From Acidithiobacillus sp. (GTDB lineage: Bacteria; Pseudomonadota; Gammaproteobacteria; Acidithiobacillales; Acidithiobacillaceae), in the NCBI GenBank assembly GCA_028065135.1, contig JAPTWR010000075.1:1-26446 (forward strand): a DNA stretch of 26,446 nucleotides. Direction: 5' to 3'. The notes under the pieces are model-generated. The model made no database searches. It was not told the DNA's origin and saw only the letters and a list, made by a program, of their open reading frames with translations. A program made the position numbers and the translations under genes. Within the stretch, counting starts at the first letter, position 1, and each line of letters begins with the position of its first letter. Below are positions 14,904-25,200 of the stretch, in pieces.

Positions 14904-15405
14904 TTTTTTGTTGCTGACCGCGTATCCGGTGCAAACCATGATTTCGGTGTTATTCATCGTCATTCAGGAACCACTTGGCCGTGTTATGAAAATCTGACTC
15001 TAAGTTGACGGGATGGTTGTGAGAATCGCCTGATAGGGGGCTGATTTTTCACGGCGCTGTTTGACTGATACTGGTGTCTTCTTTCCACATGAAAGTAGAA
15101 CCAGAGGAGTTCCGCATTGACCAAGACGGAAAGGTTACAGAATCAATATCACCTGAGGATTTGGTCGTTGAGTCAGCACACTAGCAATGGGCTAAGCCCA
15201 ATCGTTTGCGAGCAGAAAAGCGGCTGCTTTGCGCCGCATACCCGTCGCTGAACTTGTGATGACCCGACAGGCAAGCATAGGCAAAATCACGTCATTTTAT
15301 CGCCGCCATTGAGAGTGGTAAACCACGAATTCCGCGCCACTTGTGCTTCATTCATATACGAAAGCGCTCCAGTGTTAATTTGCTTGAAACAACCCAATTG
15401 CCACT
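14904..15405. other. Intergenic stretch without a supported gene
   Basis: A 31-codon plus frame (15089-15184, MKVEPEEFRIDQDGKVTESI...) is the only candidate. It lacks a ribosome site and may be a fragment. A short palindrome GGGCTAAGCCC lies at 15188-15198. I see nothing else. Confidence 0.4.
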
Positions 15406-15825
15406 CTATGTTTGATCCCAGGGATAAACCACTGGAACTTGGCATCGCTGTAAATCCACAATATTTCGCGTGGCCACAATGAGATGGTGAACCAGCGCCG
15501 TGCTGCCAGCAAGCTATCTATCGCTGGCAACTTCACTCCGCGTTGTTCAGCAGCATCTGATACTTCCCCATGCGCTGGCGATATGCTCGTTAACAGGAAG
15601 AATACGTCCGACGAAACGGGCTCGCAGGTCAACGTCTATCCAATCCTGCAGCATTGCTCGCCTATCGCCGTCAACAAGCTTGGCAACGCCTTTTTGGAGA
15701 TCTCCCAGTGTGAGCACACTAAGAAACCCCACAGACTCCCGCTCGTCTACCCATGTTACGACCCGAGGATCAGGATGCTTTTTGACCAACTCTGACAGAA
15801 CGCAGGTATCCAGAAGGTATCTCAC
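15406..15825 (-). pseudogene. VapC-family PIN-domain toxin with two frameshifts
   Basis: Read across three frames the minus strand gives a full VapC of about 140 residues. The first segment is RYLLDTCVLSELVKKHPDPR, with the first PIN aspartate, through RFVGRILPVNEHIASAWG. After one frame change it reads EVSDAAEQRGVKLPAIDSLL with the second acidic site. After another it reads TALVHHLIVATRNIVDLQRC, then VPVVYPWDQT and TAG at 15406-15408. VapC toxins are RNases neutralised by a cognate antitoxin. The two frameshifts (near 15563 and 15493) predict an inactive product. The GTG start overlaps the antitoxin stop, the usual TA arrangement. Confidence 0.8.
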
Positions 15826-16063
15826 AGGCTGGCGTCGCGCCCCACATCGTGACGATCTCGTTCGACTTCCAGATCAAGCTCTCGCAGTGGAGAGTTCGCG
15901 AAGAATTAAGCAGTTTTGAAGACATAATAAATGCCTCAGCCATCTTCAGCAGATTTTGGTATGCTTCGACCATATTGATTTCCAAGGATACCCTACCGTT
16001 GACCTTGATCCCGAAAGATCTCCATTCTCTTGATGCCGATACACGAACTGTAGCAGATGCCAT
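15822..16063 (-). pseudogene. Phd/YefM-type antitoxin, decayed, paired with the VapC remnant
   Basis: The minus strand reads MASATVRVSASREWRSFG, then NGRVSLEINMVEAYQNLLKM, the Phd/YefM pattern of an N-terminal DNA-binding fold with a GR..(I/L)..VEAYQNLL helix. After a frame change near 15915 it continues SPLRELDLEVERDRHDVGRD and stops at 15822-15824, overlapping the toxin start. That C-terminus is typical of antitoxins paired with PIN toxins. The frame change and the irregular N-terminus mark it as decayed. The plus-strand SNF2 frame starts antisense within it. Confidence 0.65.
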
Positions 16064-19000
16064 GGCACTGCTCTGGACCTCGCGCCCCCGAACAGCCGTT
16101 TACGAACTGATTCAGAGGTGGGGCTTAAAAAATCACACCGGTAAAGCCTTTACACAAATAGCCGTCAAGGATGCGTGGGCGCAGCTCCGACGCGCAGACC
16201 TGCTCGTGGAACATCCTCGACGCCAAGGCTATGCCCAGCTGCATGACAAGATTCGCAGTCAGGCCTATCGGGAGCTTTTGGCGCAGCATCCGATTGCCGA
16301 GTTACGCAGCGCCCTCCATCGCAGTACGAACTATGACCCAAGTCACAGCCATTACGGCTGGTCATTTTGGGAGGAGCCAGACGCCATCGCCATACTGCGT
16401 CTGGCGGTCTTTTCCGGGGCACCGTTCAGCGATCTGGAGGCCATGCAGAAAGAAATTTCCAGACGCAATGACTGGGGCACCATTTTTTATGCGGCGTGCA
16501 TGGAGGCCTTTGATCCCGTACTGATGGAACGGGTCACTCCGGAGTGGCGTTGGCGAATGGCTACGAACGCCTTGGGTAATCTGTGTCAACGCGTAGATCC
16601 GGAATACCTGCCTTTCTTTCACTGGACCATGGAACAGGTAAAGACCGGGCGAGAGGCCATCCCAGGACCACTACGATTGCAATTGGCCGAAGTGCTGCTC
16701 CATCGCGGCGAATTCAGTCAAATGATAGATGTGCTCAAGCCATTAAAGCAAGATGCTGCGGCCGAAGTGCTGCGCGCGGGAATATGCATACAGCAGGGCC
16801 AATGGGATTCGGCGCAGGCCGAAATGGAAGCGGCTTTCAAAATACTGCGCAAAGCCATGGGTATACGTGCGCGACTTTTACCCTACAGCCTGACCTGGAT
16901 TTATCCCTTGTCTTTGCTGGCCCAGAAAACTCCCAAACACCTGGACCTCGCCCGTAAATTCTGTCTGGGCGAGGCCGGATCGCGCACGCCATCGGCCCAT
17001 GACTTCTGGGGAATCTGGGTGCATGCCATCAATGTACGATTGGGAGACGCGCCCCTGGAGCCCGAAGCGTTCCAGGCCGTTGCCAGAATCCGGCATCCCT
17101 GGGTGCACTTCGAGCGCGCTATTTTGCGCGCTTGGCTGCGCCCGGAACTGCGAGCTCCCACGGCACATTTTACACCCGATCCCGATCACGCCACAGCGGT
17201 GACCAATGCCCGTAAGGCTTTTCAGGACTGCGGCTTTACCTGGCTCGATGCGCAATTTGCAGCAGCCGAGAAGGCTTTCCGCAACGAGGATCCAGGCATT
17301 CCTTTTTTCGTAGCCGGAGGGCAGGAGTCCTGGCGGAATGTGCTGAGTTCCCTGCAATCCCTGGCCACCGATATCGCGCTGTTGCCGGATGCCCATGAAA
17401 CCCGCCTGCTTTGGTCCGTTCACTTGGGGCCACACGGTACCGTCGAGACCATTGAGCCTTTGGAACAAAAACGCGGCCAACGCGGTTGGGGCAAACCCAA
17501 AGCCATTTCCCTGGCGAAAATTGCGGGGAATGAACGATTGGCGCCCCAGGATGCACAAGTGATCCGTGCCATCCGCAAGAACCCTCACTATGCCCGGTCT
17601 TTTTGGTTGGATCGTGCTGCAGCCCTCACTGCCCTCATTGGCCACCCGAGGGTTGTTCTCCCGGAGAACCCCGACATTCTGGTAGATGTGGTGGAAAGCC
17701 CTCCCGAAATCACCGTGTCCAGGGAAGGGGATGGCTATGTGATGCGGGTAGAGCCCATGCTGCAGATGGACGGCAATGAGGCCACCCATGGGTACGGGCT
17801 CAGCAGCGACGAAAAACGTGAGTGGGATGCCTTGCGCCTGATTACGGTATTGCGCGATTCACCACAACGGCTCCGGGTGATCCGGCTGACACCCGCCCAG
17901 CGCCGGGCCGCGCAGTTAATTGCCGACCGGCTCATCCTGCCGGCAGATGCGCGACCCGAGTTGCAACAGACTCTCCAGGTATTGGCCAGCCACTTTCAGG
18001 TCCAGTCGGACCATGCCCAAGCGGCGCGGGAGGTCCCCGCCGAGTCGCAATTGCGCGCAGAACTCTCTCCAGTCGGTGACGGATTGATGCTGCGTCTGGT
18101 GGTGGCACCTTTGGGCTCAGAAGGTCCTCGTTTCATGCCCGGACATGGACACCAACAGGTGATGGCGGCGATGAAGGGTGAGACAGTGGGTACCCGCCGC
18201 CAACTCGGATCAGAAAAAGATTATCTCAACGCGGTGTTGGATGCCCTGCCTTTCCTGCCACCACCGGGCCGGGCGGATATCGTTTGTGAATGGGTGGTGG
18301 AGGACCCCGAAGAAGCGCTGAATCTGATCGAGCGTTTACCACACCTGGGGGCAATCACCGCCATTGATTGGCCTCGGGGAAAACCGGTTCGCGTGCAAAC
18401 GATTGATGTGCCCCATCTCAAGGTGGCGGTGGGGAGCAGTCAGGACTGGTTTTCGGTAAAGGGTGCGGTCACGCTGGATGAGGGACTGGTCCTGGATCTC
18501 AAAACGCTCATGGAGGCGGCACAAGGCAATAGTCGTTTCATCCCTATGGGGGAGGGGATTTATGCGGCCTTGACCCGTGAGTTGCGAGAGCGACTCAATG
18601 ACCTCGCGGCAGTGGCGGAACCCGAAAAAAAAGGCGGGCTACGCGTACCACCTTTAGCGGCATCCTGGCTCGACGATCTCCTGACAGGCACTTCAGCAGA
18701 AATGGATGCTGGCTTTCGGGACCGGATAAAACAGTTGCAGGCGGCACAAGGCCTTCAGTCGGCACTCCCCACTGATCTGCAGGCCACCCTGCGCCCCTAT
18801 CAGGAAGAAGGGTATCTCTGGGCGATGCGTCTGGCCGAGGCTGGCTTCGGTGCTTGTCTGGCTGACGACATGGGGTTGGGAAAGACTTTGCAGGCCATTG
18901 CCGTACTCCTCGCCCGAGCGTCCAACGGTCCCGCACTGGTGGTGGCGCCCACCTCAGTCTGCGGTAACTGGCGTGCAGAACTGGAGCGATTTGCTCCCAG

Positions 19001-20180
19001 TCTCCATGTCATGGTCTATGGTGCAGGGGATCGCAGTACGATCCTTGAAACAGCCGGTCCCCGGGATGTGGTTATCGTTTCCTATACCCTGCTGCAACAG
19101 GCACAGACGCAATTTGCCGCACGCCGCTGGTACAGCGTGGTCGCGGACGAGGCACAGGCTATCAAAAACGCCACCACCAAACGCTCCATGGCGCTCTTTG
19201 ATTTGCACACGGATTTTTGTCTGGCCCTTTCCGGAACGCCGGTGGAGAATCGCCTGACAGAACTCTGGTCTATCCTGCGCTTCTGCAATCCCGGTCTTCT
19301 GGGACCGCAGTCCCGTTTCAATGAGCGCTTCGCAGTACCCATCGAACGGGACCGCAACCGCGATGCGCAACGGTTATTGCGTCGACTGGTCGCCCCCTTC
19401 ATTCTCCGACGTACCAAAAGTCAGGTGTTGCAGGACCTTCCACCACGTACCGAAATGACCCTGACCCTGACCCCAGATCCCGAAGAGGCGGCGCTCTATG
19501 AAGTACTGCGCCGTCAGGCCCTTGCCGAATCCGAAAACGCCTTGCAAAACGGAGAGAACCAGGCGCAATTCCACATCCTGGCCCAACTGACCCGCCTGCG
19601 CCGGGCCGCTTGTGATCCGCGCCTCGTGAATCCGGATCTCGACATCGTTGGGGGCAAAGTCAAAGCATTCGCGGAACTCGCTGCGGAGCTCGCGGAGAAT
19701 GGTCATAAGACGCTGGTATTCAGCCAATTCGTCGATTTTCTGACTTTGTTGAGGGCACCATTGGATGATGCAAATATTGCGTATCAATATCTGGATGGCG
19801 GTACGCCAGCGGCAGAGCGCGACCGCCGCGTCGCCGCATTTCAGGCGGGTGAAGGCCACCTCTTTCTGATCAGCCTCAAAGCGGGTGGTTTTGGGCTCAA
19901 CCTCACCGCTGCTGATTATGTAATCATAGCCGACCCTTGGTGGAACCCTGCCGCCGAAGATCAGGCTGCTGGCCGTGCGCATCGCATTGGTCAGCATCGT
20001 CCTGTGACCGTCTATCGTCTGGTTACACAAGGGACGCTGGAAGAAAAAATCATCGCCCTTCACCATGAAAAACGGGCCTTGGCCGAAGGTGTGCTTACCG
20101 ACGGAGGAGAGGGCACAACATTGCCTTCCAGTGAGGAGCTGCTCTCCTTAATGCGTGAGGCACATATTCCCAAGAGTTGA
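15849..20180 (+). CDS. Very large SNF2/HepA-family DNA-dependent ATPase
   Basis: The frame is up to 1443 residues. The first 60 or so codons (from 15849) are antisense to the antitoxin remnant and look unnatural. Family-like sequence begins near residue 66 (TRTVADAMALLW), and ATG 16062 is another possible start, so the true 5' end may have been lost or replaced. Residues 70-160 look like a winged-helix unit and about 250-500 is helical, TPR-like. The SNF2 core spans about 975-1420: DMGLGKT (1007-1013), DEAQ at 1100-1103 in place of DEAH, LSGTPVENRLTELWSILRF, then the second lobe with LKAGGFGLNL and QAAGRAHRIGQ (arginines 1376 and 1379). All ATPase motifs are intact. Such ATPases remodel protein-DNA complexes; the substrate is unknown. 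It converges on the DUF1998 helicase. Confidence 0.85.
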   Translation: MTISFDFQIKLSQWRVREELSSFEDIINASAIFSRFWYASTILISKDTLPLTLIPKDLHSLDADTRTVADAMALLWTSRPRTAVYELIQRWGLKNHTGKAFTQIAVKDAWAQLRRADLLVEHPRRQGYAQLHDKIRSQAYRELLAQHPIAELRSALHRSTNYDPSHSHYGWSFWEEPDAIAILRLAVFSGAPFSDLEAMQKEISRRNDWGTIFYAACMEAFDPVLMERVTPEWRWRMATNALGNLCQRVDPEYLPFFHWTMEQVKTGREAIPGPLRLQLAEVLLHRGEFSQMIDVLKPLKQDAAAEVLRAGICIQQGQWDSAQAEMEAAFKILRKAMGIRARLLPYSLTWIYPLSLLAQKTPKHLDLARKFCLGEAGSRTPSAHDFWGIWVHAINVRLGDAPLEPEAFQAVARIRHPWVHFERAILRAWLRPELRAPTAHFTPDPDHATAVTNARKAFQDCGFTWLDAQFAAAEKAFRNEDPGIPFFVAGGQESWRNVLSSLQSLATDIALLPDAHETRLLWSVHLGPHGTVETIEPLEQKRGQRGWGKPKAISLAKIAGNERLAPQDAQVIRAIRKNPHYARSFWLDRAAALTALIGHPRVVLPENPDILVDVVESPPEITVSREGDGYVMRVEPMLQMDGNEATHGYGLSSDEKREWDALRLITVLRDSPQRLRVIRLTPAQRRAAQLIADRLILPADARPELQQTLQVLASHFQVQSDHAQAAREVPAESQLRAELSPVGDGLMLRLVVAPLGSEGPRFMPGHGHQQVMAAMKGETVGTRRQLGSEKDYLNAVLDALPFLPPPGRADIVCEWVVEDPEEALNLIERLPHLGAITAIDWPRGKPVRVQTIDVPHLKVAVGSSQDWFSVKGAVTLDEGLVLDLKTLMEAAQGNSRFIPMGEGIYAALTRELRERLNDLAAVAEPEKKGGLRVPPLAASWLDDLLTGTSAEMDAGFRDRIKQLQAAQGLQSALPTDLQATLRPYQEEGYLWAMRLAEAGFGACLADDMGLGKTLQAIAVLLARASNGPALVVAPTSVCGNWRAELERFAPSLHVMVYGAGDRSTILETAGPRDVVIVSYTLLQQAQTQFAARRWYSVVADEAQAIKNATTKRSMALFDLHTDFCLALSGTPVENRLTELWSILRFCNPGLLGPQSRFNERFAVPIERDRNRDAQRLLRRLVAPFILRRTKSQVLQDLPPRTEMTLTLTPDPEEAALYEVLRRQALAESENALQNGENQAQFHILAQLTRLRRAACDPRLVNPDLDIVGGKVKAFAELAAELAENGHKTLVFSQFVDFLTLLRAPLDDANIAYQYLDGGTPAAERDRRVAAFQAGEGHLFLISLKAGGFGLNLTAADYVIIADPWWNPAAEDQAAGRAHRIGQHRPVTVYRLVTQGTLEEKIIALHHEKRALAEGVLTDGGEGTTLPSSEELLSLMREAHIPKS

Positions 20181-20354
20181 GGCTTGAAAAGCGGGTTTGG
20201 GTAATACTACTTATATCCTTGCGAAAGGTCGCTTTGCAGCGATTGCGGACATTCGCACTTGTCCATACTATGATGCACGGATGAAACATGTTATTGCCGA
20301 ATTTAATTCATTCGTTAGGCAAGCAATAAACTGGGTAGCCCTACGGAGTAGTTA
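20181..20354. other. Spacer between the SNF2 gene and the insertion sequence
   Basis: A plus-strand frame without a good start reads NTTYILAKGRFAAIADI, then RTCPYYDARMKHVIAEF, and runs into the IS at 20355. Joined across the target duplication to 22146 it continues YESHTMREMFRQ and stops. It may be the remnant of a small gene hit by the IS. An inverted repeat GCGAAAG/CTTTGC near 20220-20237 could be part of a terminator. Confidence 0.35.
20349..20354. repeat. IS target-site duplication, left copy
   Basis: TAGTTA directly abuts the left terminal repeat. The identical right copy is at 22140-22145. Confidence 0.85.
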
Positions 20355-22139
20355 GTGCCTGACAGAAAAAGGGCGTTTTTTCAAAATTCCGTCGCGTAAA
20401 ATCTGAGCGAAATGATGAATGGATAGAATTTAATACCCGTTTTTACAAATACGGAAGATATTATGCACATTTTTAATGATTTCAGCCGATTTTCGACAGC
20501 CGTTTCCCTGAGAAGTTCGGTAACGCTTCAAAAATTCTATCCGTTAAGCCGTTTTTCGATAGATACATCGTTGCTCCGCCTCCCGGGCCATTAAAACAGC
20601 CCCTAATCGATGCATGCTGTTCTAAGGCGTTAATCGCCGACTCAACCGCCGAATGCTGGTGGCGTAGACGGACGAATTCAGGATCCGACTCTCGCCTTTT
20701 TTCTTCTGCAGATGGACGCCCTTTTTTCGGTAAAACGACCATGGGTAGTATTTCTCTGAGCGCAGCCTGATTGGCTGGACTATGAAATCCTTTATCAAAA
20801 CTCATGGAATGTACGTCACTAAAACGGGACTGGGTTGCTTGGGTCATCGGGACCGCCAACTGGTCATCGGTCGTCTGCCCCATCACCGCATGGTGCAGAA
20901 TAAAACGGTGCTGATCTTCGACGATACACACCCGCAAACCCAATTCTACGGGAACCCCTGCTTTTCCTTTGCTGATCCATTCCGTGTGGGGTTCAAAGAT
21001 CGAAAAAACCTTTTCGCTGTGTGGAATTTTTTCGCCGCGTAATACCCGGCGACGGATTTGGTCGATCTGTCGACGGGCATGTTTGAGGTAACCCTCGAGG
21101 GCTTGTGCGGCATCGGAGAGGCCTTCTGCTTGCAAAGCATGAGCGGTCTCTGTGGCCCGTGCGACATGCTGCTCAGCCAGAGCCAGATAATCCGCATAGG
21201 TTTCCCGCATCCGCACTTCATGTGCCGCACGCTTCTGCGGGTCTTGCGCCGTTGAGTGTTTTATTTTCTGGAGAGTCCGGTAGCTTTTTTTGAAGCGGTT
21301 CAATTGATAGCGCCATTGTCGCCACGTCGTCGAGCCGAGGAATGGGTCTGCCTGGCTTGCCGTTTCTATGGTTTTCCGAATCGCATCCAGCAGCAGGTTA
21401 ATATCGGCCGGATAATGCACCCGCGTTTCTACGACGAAAGAATCACACCGCACGCTGAGCCCTTCTTCGGCTTTTTTTTTGAGCAGAACATGCCCCGCCT
21501 GCACCACTTCCTGATTGATCCGATCCAATATTTCCGGGGTAAACAATCTCAGGTTATCTTTGATGGTTTGCAGATGGTACCGTTGATCGGTATTTTCGCC
21601 CCATTCTCCATGCCCCAGCATTTCCCGGATGACCAGATGATGGTTGGCTAAATCATGGATGCGATCGTAATCTGCGTTAAGACCCAGCCGCATCGTACCC
21701 AACACCAATATTTTCCAGAGGGCCATTCCAGGGCGGCCTTTTTCGGCGCTGACCAGGGTTTTGCCATCGGCTTGTACGGGGCGCATATCCTCCAGGATGG
21801 TAAATACCCGTTCCCGGAGTTCCGGTTGCATATAAATGTGTTGAAGGCCACGCAAGAGTCGCGGAATATCATCCCGCGACTTGGGATCAATCTGGATAGC
21901 AGAAATATCGGTTTCTCCAAAAACCATTTGTGCGTTAATCACTTTTCTCATAACGAAGATTTTCCGTAAGTCTGCATATTCCGTTAAAAAACACCCATGG
22001 TTTCAATGGGTAGCCACCTCAGAAGCCAAAAAAAGGCATAAAAAGAGAATCGTCGCATCGCAAATTCGGCAACATACAAACGGCAGAATGTATTATAACA
22101 CACTGTTTATTAAAGGCAATTATATTTTCGGTCAGGCAC
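20355..22139 (-). mobile_element. Complete 1785-bp insertion sequence (ISNCY-type)
   Basis: The left end GTGCCTGACAGAAAA and the right end, inverted, GTGCCTGACCGAAAA are near-perfect terminal repeats (14 of 15). The same six bases TAGTTA flank the element at 20349-20354 and 22140-22145, a clean target duplication. One transposase gene fills the element on the minus strand. The intact duplication indicates a recent, unrearranged insertion. Confidence 0.9.
20482..21951 (-). CDS. ISNCY-family transposase
   Basis: A 489-residue transposase opening MRKVINAQMVFGETDISAIQ, then DPKSRDDIPRLLRGLQHIY, a pattern I associate with ISNCY-family transposases. Likely DDE residues are D170 (VRCDSFVVETRVHYPAD), D386 (SFDKGFHSPANQ) and E437 (HSAVESAINALEQH). 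A long helical insertion (about 210-310) separates the first two. The gene fills the element between its inverted repeats. The last 45 residues (GCFNGPGGGATMYLS onward) differ from the usual ending I remember, so a late frameshift is possible. Otherwise the gene looks intact. Confidence 0.8.
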   Translation of the reverse strand: MRKVINAQMVFGETDISAIQIDPKSRDDIPRLLRGLQHIYMQPELRERVFTILEDMRPVQADGKTLVSAEKGRPGMALWKILVLGTMRLGLNADYDRIHDLANHHLVIREMLGHGEWGENTDQRYHLQTIKDNLRLFTPEILDRINQEVVQAGHVLLKKKAEEGLSVRCDSFVVETRVHYPADINLLLDAIRKTIETASQADPFLGSTTWRQWRYQLNRFKKSYRTLQKIKHSTAQDPQKRAAHEVRMRETYADYLALAEQHVARATETAHALQAEGLSDAAQALEGYLKHARRQIDQIRRRVLRGEKIPHSEKVFSIFEPHTEWISKGKAGVPVELGLRVCIVEDQHRFILHHAVMGQTTDDQLAVPMTQATQSRFSDVHSMSFDKGFHSPANQAALREILPMVVLPKKGRPSAEEKRRESDPEFVRLRHQHSAVESAINALEQHASIRGCFNGPGGGATMYLSKNGLTDRIFEALPNFSGKRLSKIG

Positions 22140-22145
22140 TAGTTA
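22140..22145. repeat. IS target-site duplication, right copy
   Basis: TAGTTA directly abuts the right terminal repeat, matching 20349-20354. Confidence 0.85.
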
Positions 22146-22294
22146 TGAGTCCCACACTATGCGAGAAATGTTTCGACAATGACCTATGGAGGCATGAGGA
22201 GAAGATCGACATCCTGAGAACAAGTATTTCTTGCTGAGCGCAGGTTTTTAGAGGTGCCCTATAGTCGGTCGTGTTTTATCAGCGCATCACTAAA
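22146..22294. other. Spacer between the insertion sequence and the DUF1998 helicase
   Basis: I see no gene, repeat or clear terminator here. Before the IS arrived, this and 20181-20354 formed a single gap of about 320 bp between two convergent genes. Confidence 0.4.
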
Positions 22295-25200
22295 TCAGGC
22301 TTGTGGCAAAATGGTCAGCACAGTTGGCCACACCCCTGCATTTAACATAACGAGAACTTTATATTTCTCTACCATTTGCTTGACCTGTTCATCCGTATCC
22401 AGATTAAAGTCGAACCCCCTATCACTACGATAGGGGCCACGCGGTTGCCAATACCCCATCCCTTGGTCAAGGATAATTCGACTCGTAACACCGGATTGCC
22501 AGTGAATTGTTAATTCACGGCTGTGTTGTATCTCATAGATTTGCTCCATAAGTTTGATATCCGTCTCGACATGCAACACTCCACCGAGCCACTCCCTTAG
22601 GACTGATTCTTGAACTTTCCAGTCAAACCAGTCGTGTTTGATCTCGACTCCTGGTCTTGTTGATGTTGAGCGCATTGTTACAAGCTCAATGGTCTTTAAG
22701 CTGTCGCTTGCAAAGACTGAGAGGACGTTGCCCAACAGCATTGTGGCCCACGGTGACTTTACGAATCGGTCTGAATAACTAATTGAAACAGCCTTATCCA
22801 CCCCGATCAGATTATGCAGTTCGGGGACAGATGTACGCAACAGCTCTTCCAATCTAATGGGTAAAGTGCGGAGTGGCCCGTTCAGCTCGTCTCTCACTTC
22901 GATGACCTTCGCGCCAGCCTCGACAACATCCCACGAAGATATATCTAACGGGGCCATTGAGTATGGTTCGACATCATCCGAAGAGACCCAAACTGTGGAA
23001 CTATCTGACTTGAGCCAGTCACTTCCCGGAAGCGATGACAGGTTGTTATTAGAAAACAAGGACTGCGAAGAAGTCCCATTATTGACTTGTATAGCCAGCG
23101 GGGCTTCATAGGACTCCCACGGCTTTCCAATTTTAAAAACCTGAACACCCAGACGCCATAGCGTAACAAGCCCCCTCTTGACTTCATGAGGTAGCGATTC
23201 AGGTGAATTTACCCCTAAACCCACGTGGAGCTTATCTACAACCGTCCACGTTAAAACTGTATCGCGAAAACCTGACGAACCAAGATCCCACAGCTGAGGG
23301 TCTCCGCGTAGTGCTACAAGAATCGAATCTGCCCCCTTATTAATCGCAGAACGGACGAAACGGAGCGGCTCATATGAGCAATAGGTCGCCTTAGGTATAA
23401 CATCGAATATGCCAGGTAAAACAAGATGGGAAATAAGGTCATTTTCTGATATCCATCGAAAGGCGCCATTACGGTCAAGCTCTTCCAGCTCAACGCGACT
23501 ATCTTGACCAGCGAGGCAATGTGAACAGACATTGTCACAACTGACAGGACAAGAGAGATTCTTGGCTGCTTCTTTGATCAACTGGACAACATCTGAGAGT
23601 CCAGCAAGGACAAATCCAGCCCCACCGCTTACCTGATCATAGAGCTGAATAACCGACCGCCCTGCTCTAGTTTCAGTATCCTTATCGAGGCGGACACCAA
23701 AGCCCATCTCTGTACTGGATACACCGATCTGTTCAGCAATCACATCGCGAATTGCAACCGCTAATGTCATGGCGATGATCTGGTGTTCTGCGCTATCGGA
23801 AAGCCATGCCCCTGTTTTTGGGCTACGCAAACATATCTCAAGGACATCAGTACGGGTGTGGTAACCAAGATATACGTTTGTCTTGACGCTTGAGCCGGAA
23901 CAATCCTTCTCCTTTTTGCTACCGGTCACGCCACCGACAGGGCGGTGAAACTTATCTGGCAGAAGTGCTGCGGGCGTATCACCATTGCTTAACATTGATT
24001 CAGCACGTCCGCACTTCATACAAACTGCATAACCTTGCCCATTTTCCCCTGAGGAATGATAGAAAACGCTACCTTCGTGTCCGAACCTAACAAATCCGCA
24101 CCGTTTATCTGGAAGTGCATTTACTTCACCATCAAGATGAATCCTTGGACGTTCTACACGAATATACTTTTGTGAAGACACATCATTAGTGGTCGATTCA
24201 TAGAAATCAGTAAGAAATCCAGACGGTTGAAGAACATCTTTCTTCTCACCAAAAGGGATCTCGTTTGCACAGTGTGAACACTTCAAATCAGAACTGTTCG
24301 CATAGGCATTTTCGACGATACCTGAAGCACCACAATTCGGGCACCGCCACGCCACATCAAACTTTTGCGCTTCATTGACTACCCCGCCAGAGTGCCAATG
24401 TAGACTTACTCCCGCAGATCGGTACACACGACCGTCAATCACCACCTGTGCGCCAGGGGCATATTCCCGTATTGCAATGTCCAGCCCTCGAGTTGGTTGC
24501 TCCTTGGTTGTGAATATATTATCCTCACGCACCAAGCCATCCTTACGGCGTGACTTATTTATAAAATCTTCAATATTATAGGTATTGAGGTTAACAACAT
24601 TTGTTGGGAACCCATAACCAGGAAGAAACGCTTTTGCCGCCAGGTCCCGAAGTAGATACTCATTCTCATGACGTTCGAGCTCTAATAACAAAGCCCTTTT
24701 ATAAGGCTCATCCTTTGCTAAAGATATCTTGTTTCTGAGATTATTAAACTCTGTAGCCCAGCGATCCTGGAGGCCGGCCAGATACCCCGAAGACTCTTCA
24801 GCAATTGATGATATAGAGCGTCCAGCTAGCCCAGTCCCTCTAACCAACCGCCTGACAACAACCTCGACTCCCTCGGCGCAACTACCTAACCAATCAACAA
24901 AAAGTGAACAGATCGAGTCTTCACCCCCGTAAAACCAGCTTACAGTCAACTTGGTATTATCTGAAGAATCCGTCTGCTTATTGAGATAGATAGCCAACAG
25001 CAGTGAATTCACATGCCTTTGCACAATACGATCAGAACTGAGAGTGATGCTAGGAGCAGGTATAGCTGTCACAAATGGCCAGTCTGGCTGTGCAAAAACC
25101 CTCTGGTTGTGTGGATCTGCCTTACACAACGTATAGGCGATTGCCCTCGCCTCATTACGCCGGCCTGCACGACCTGCACGCTGCAGATAGTTAGCTGGGT

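Noticed and set aside
15089..15184. 31-codon frame MKVEPEEFRIDQDG…
   Set aside because: No ribosome site and no neighbours to support it; noted only within the intergenic entry.
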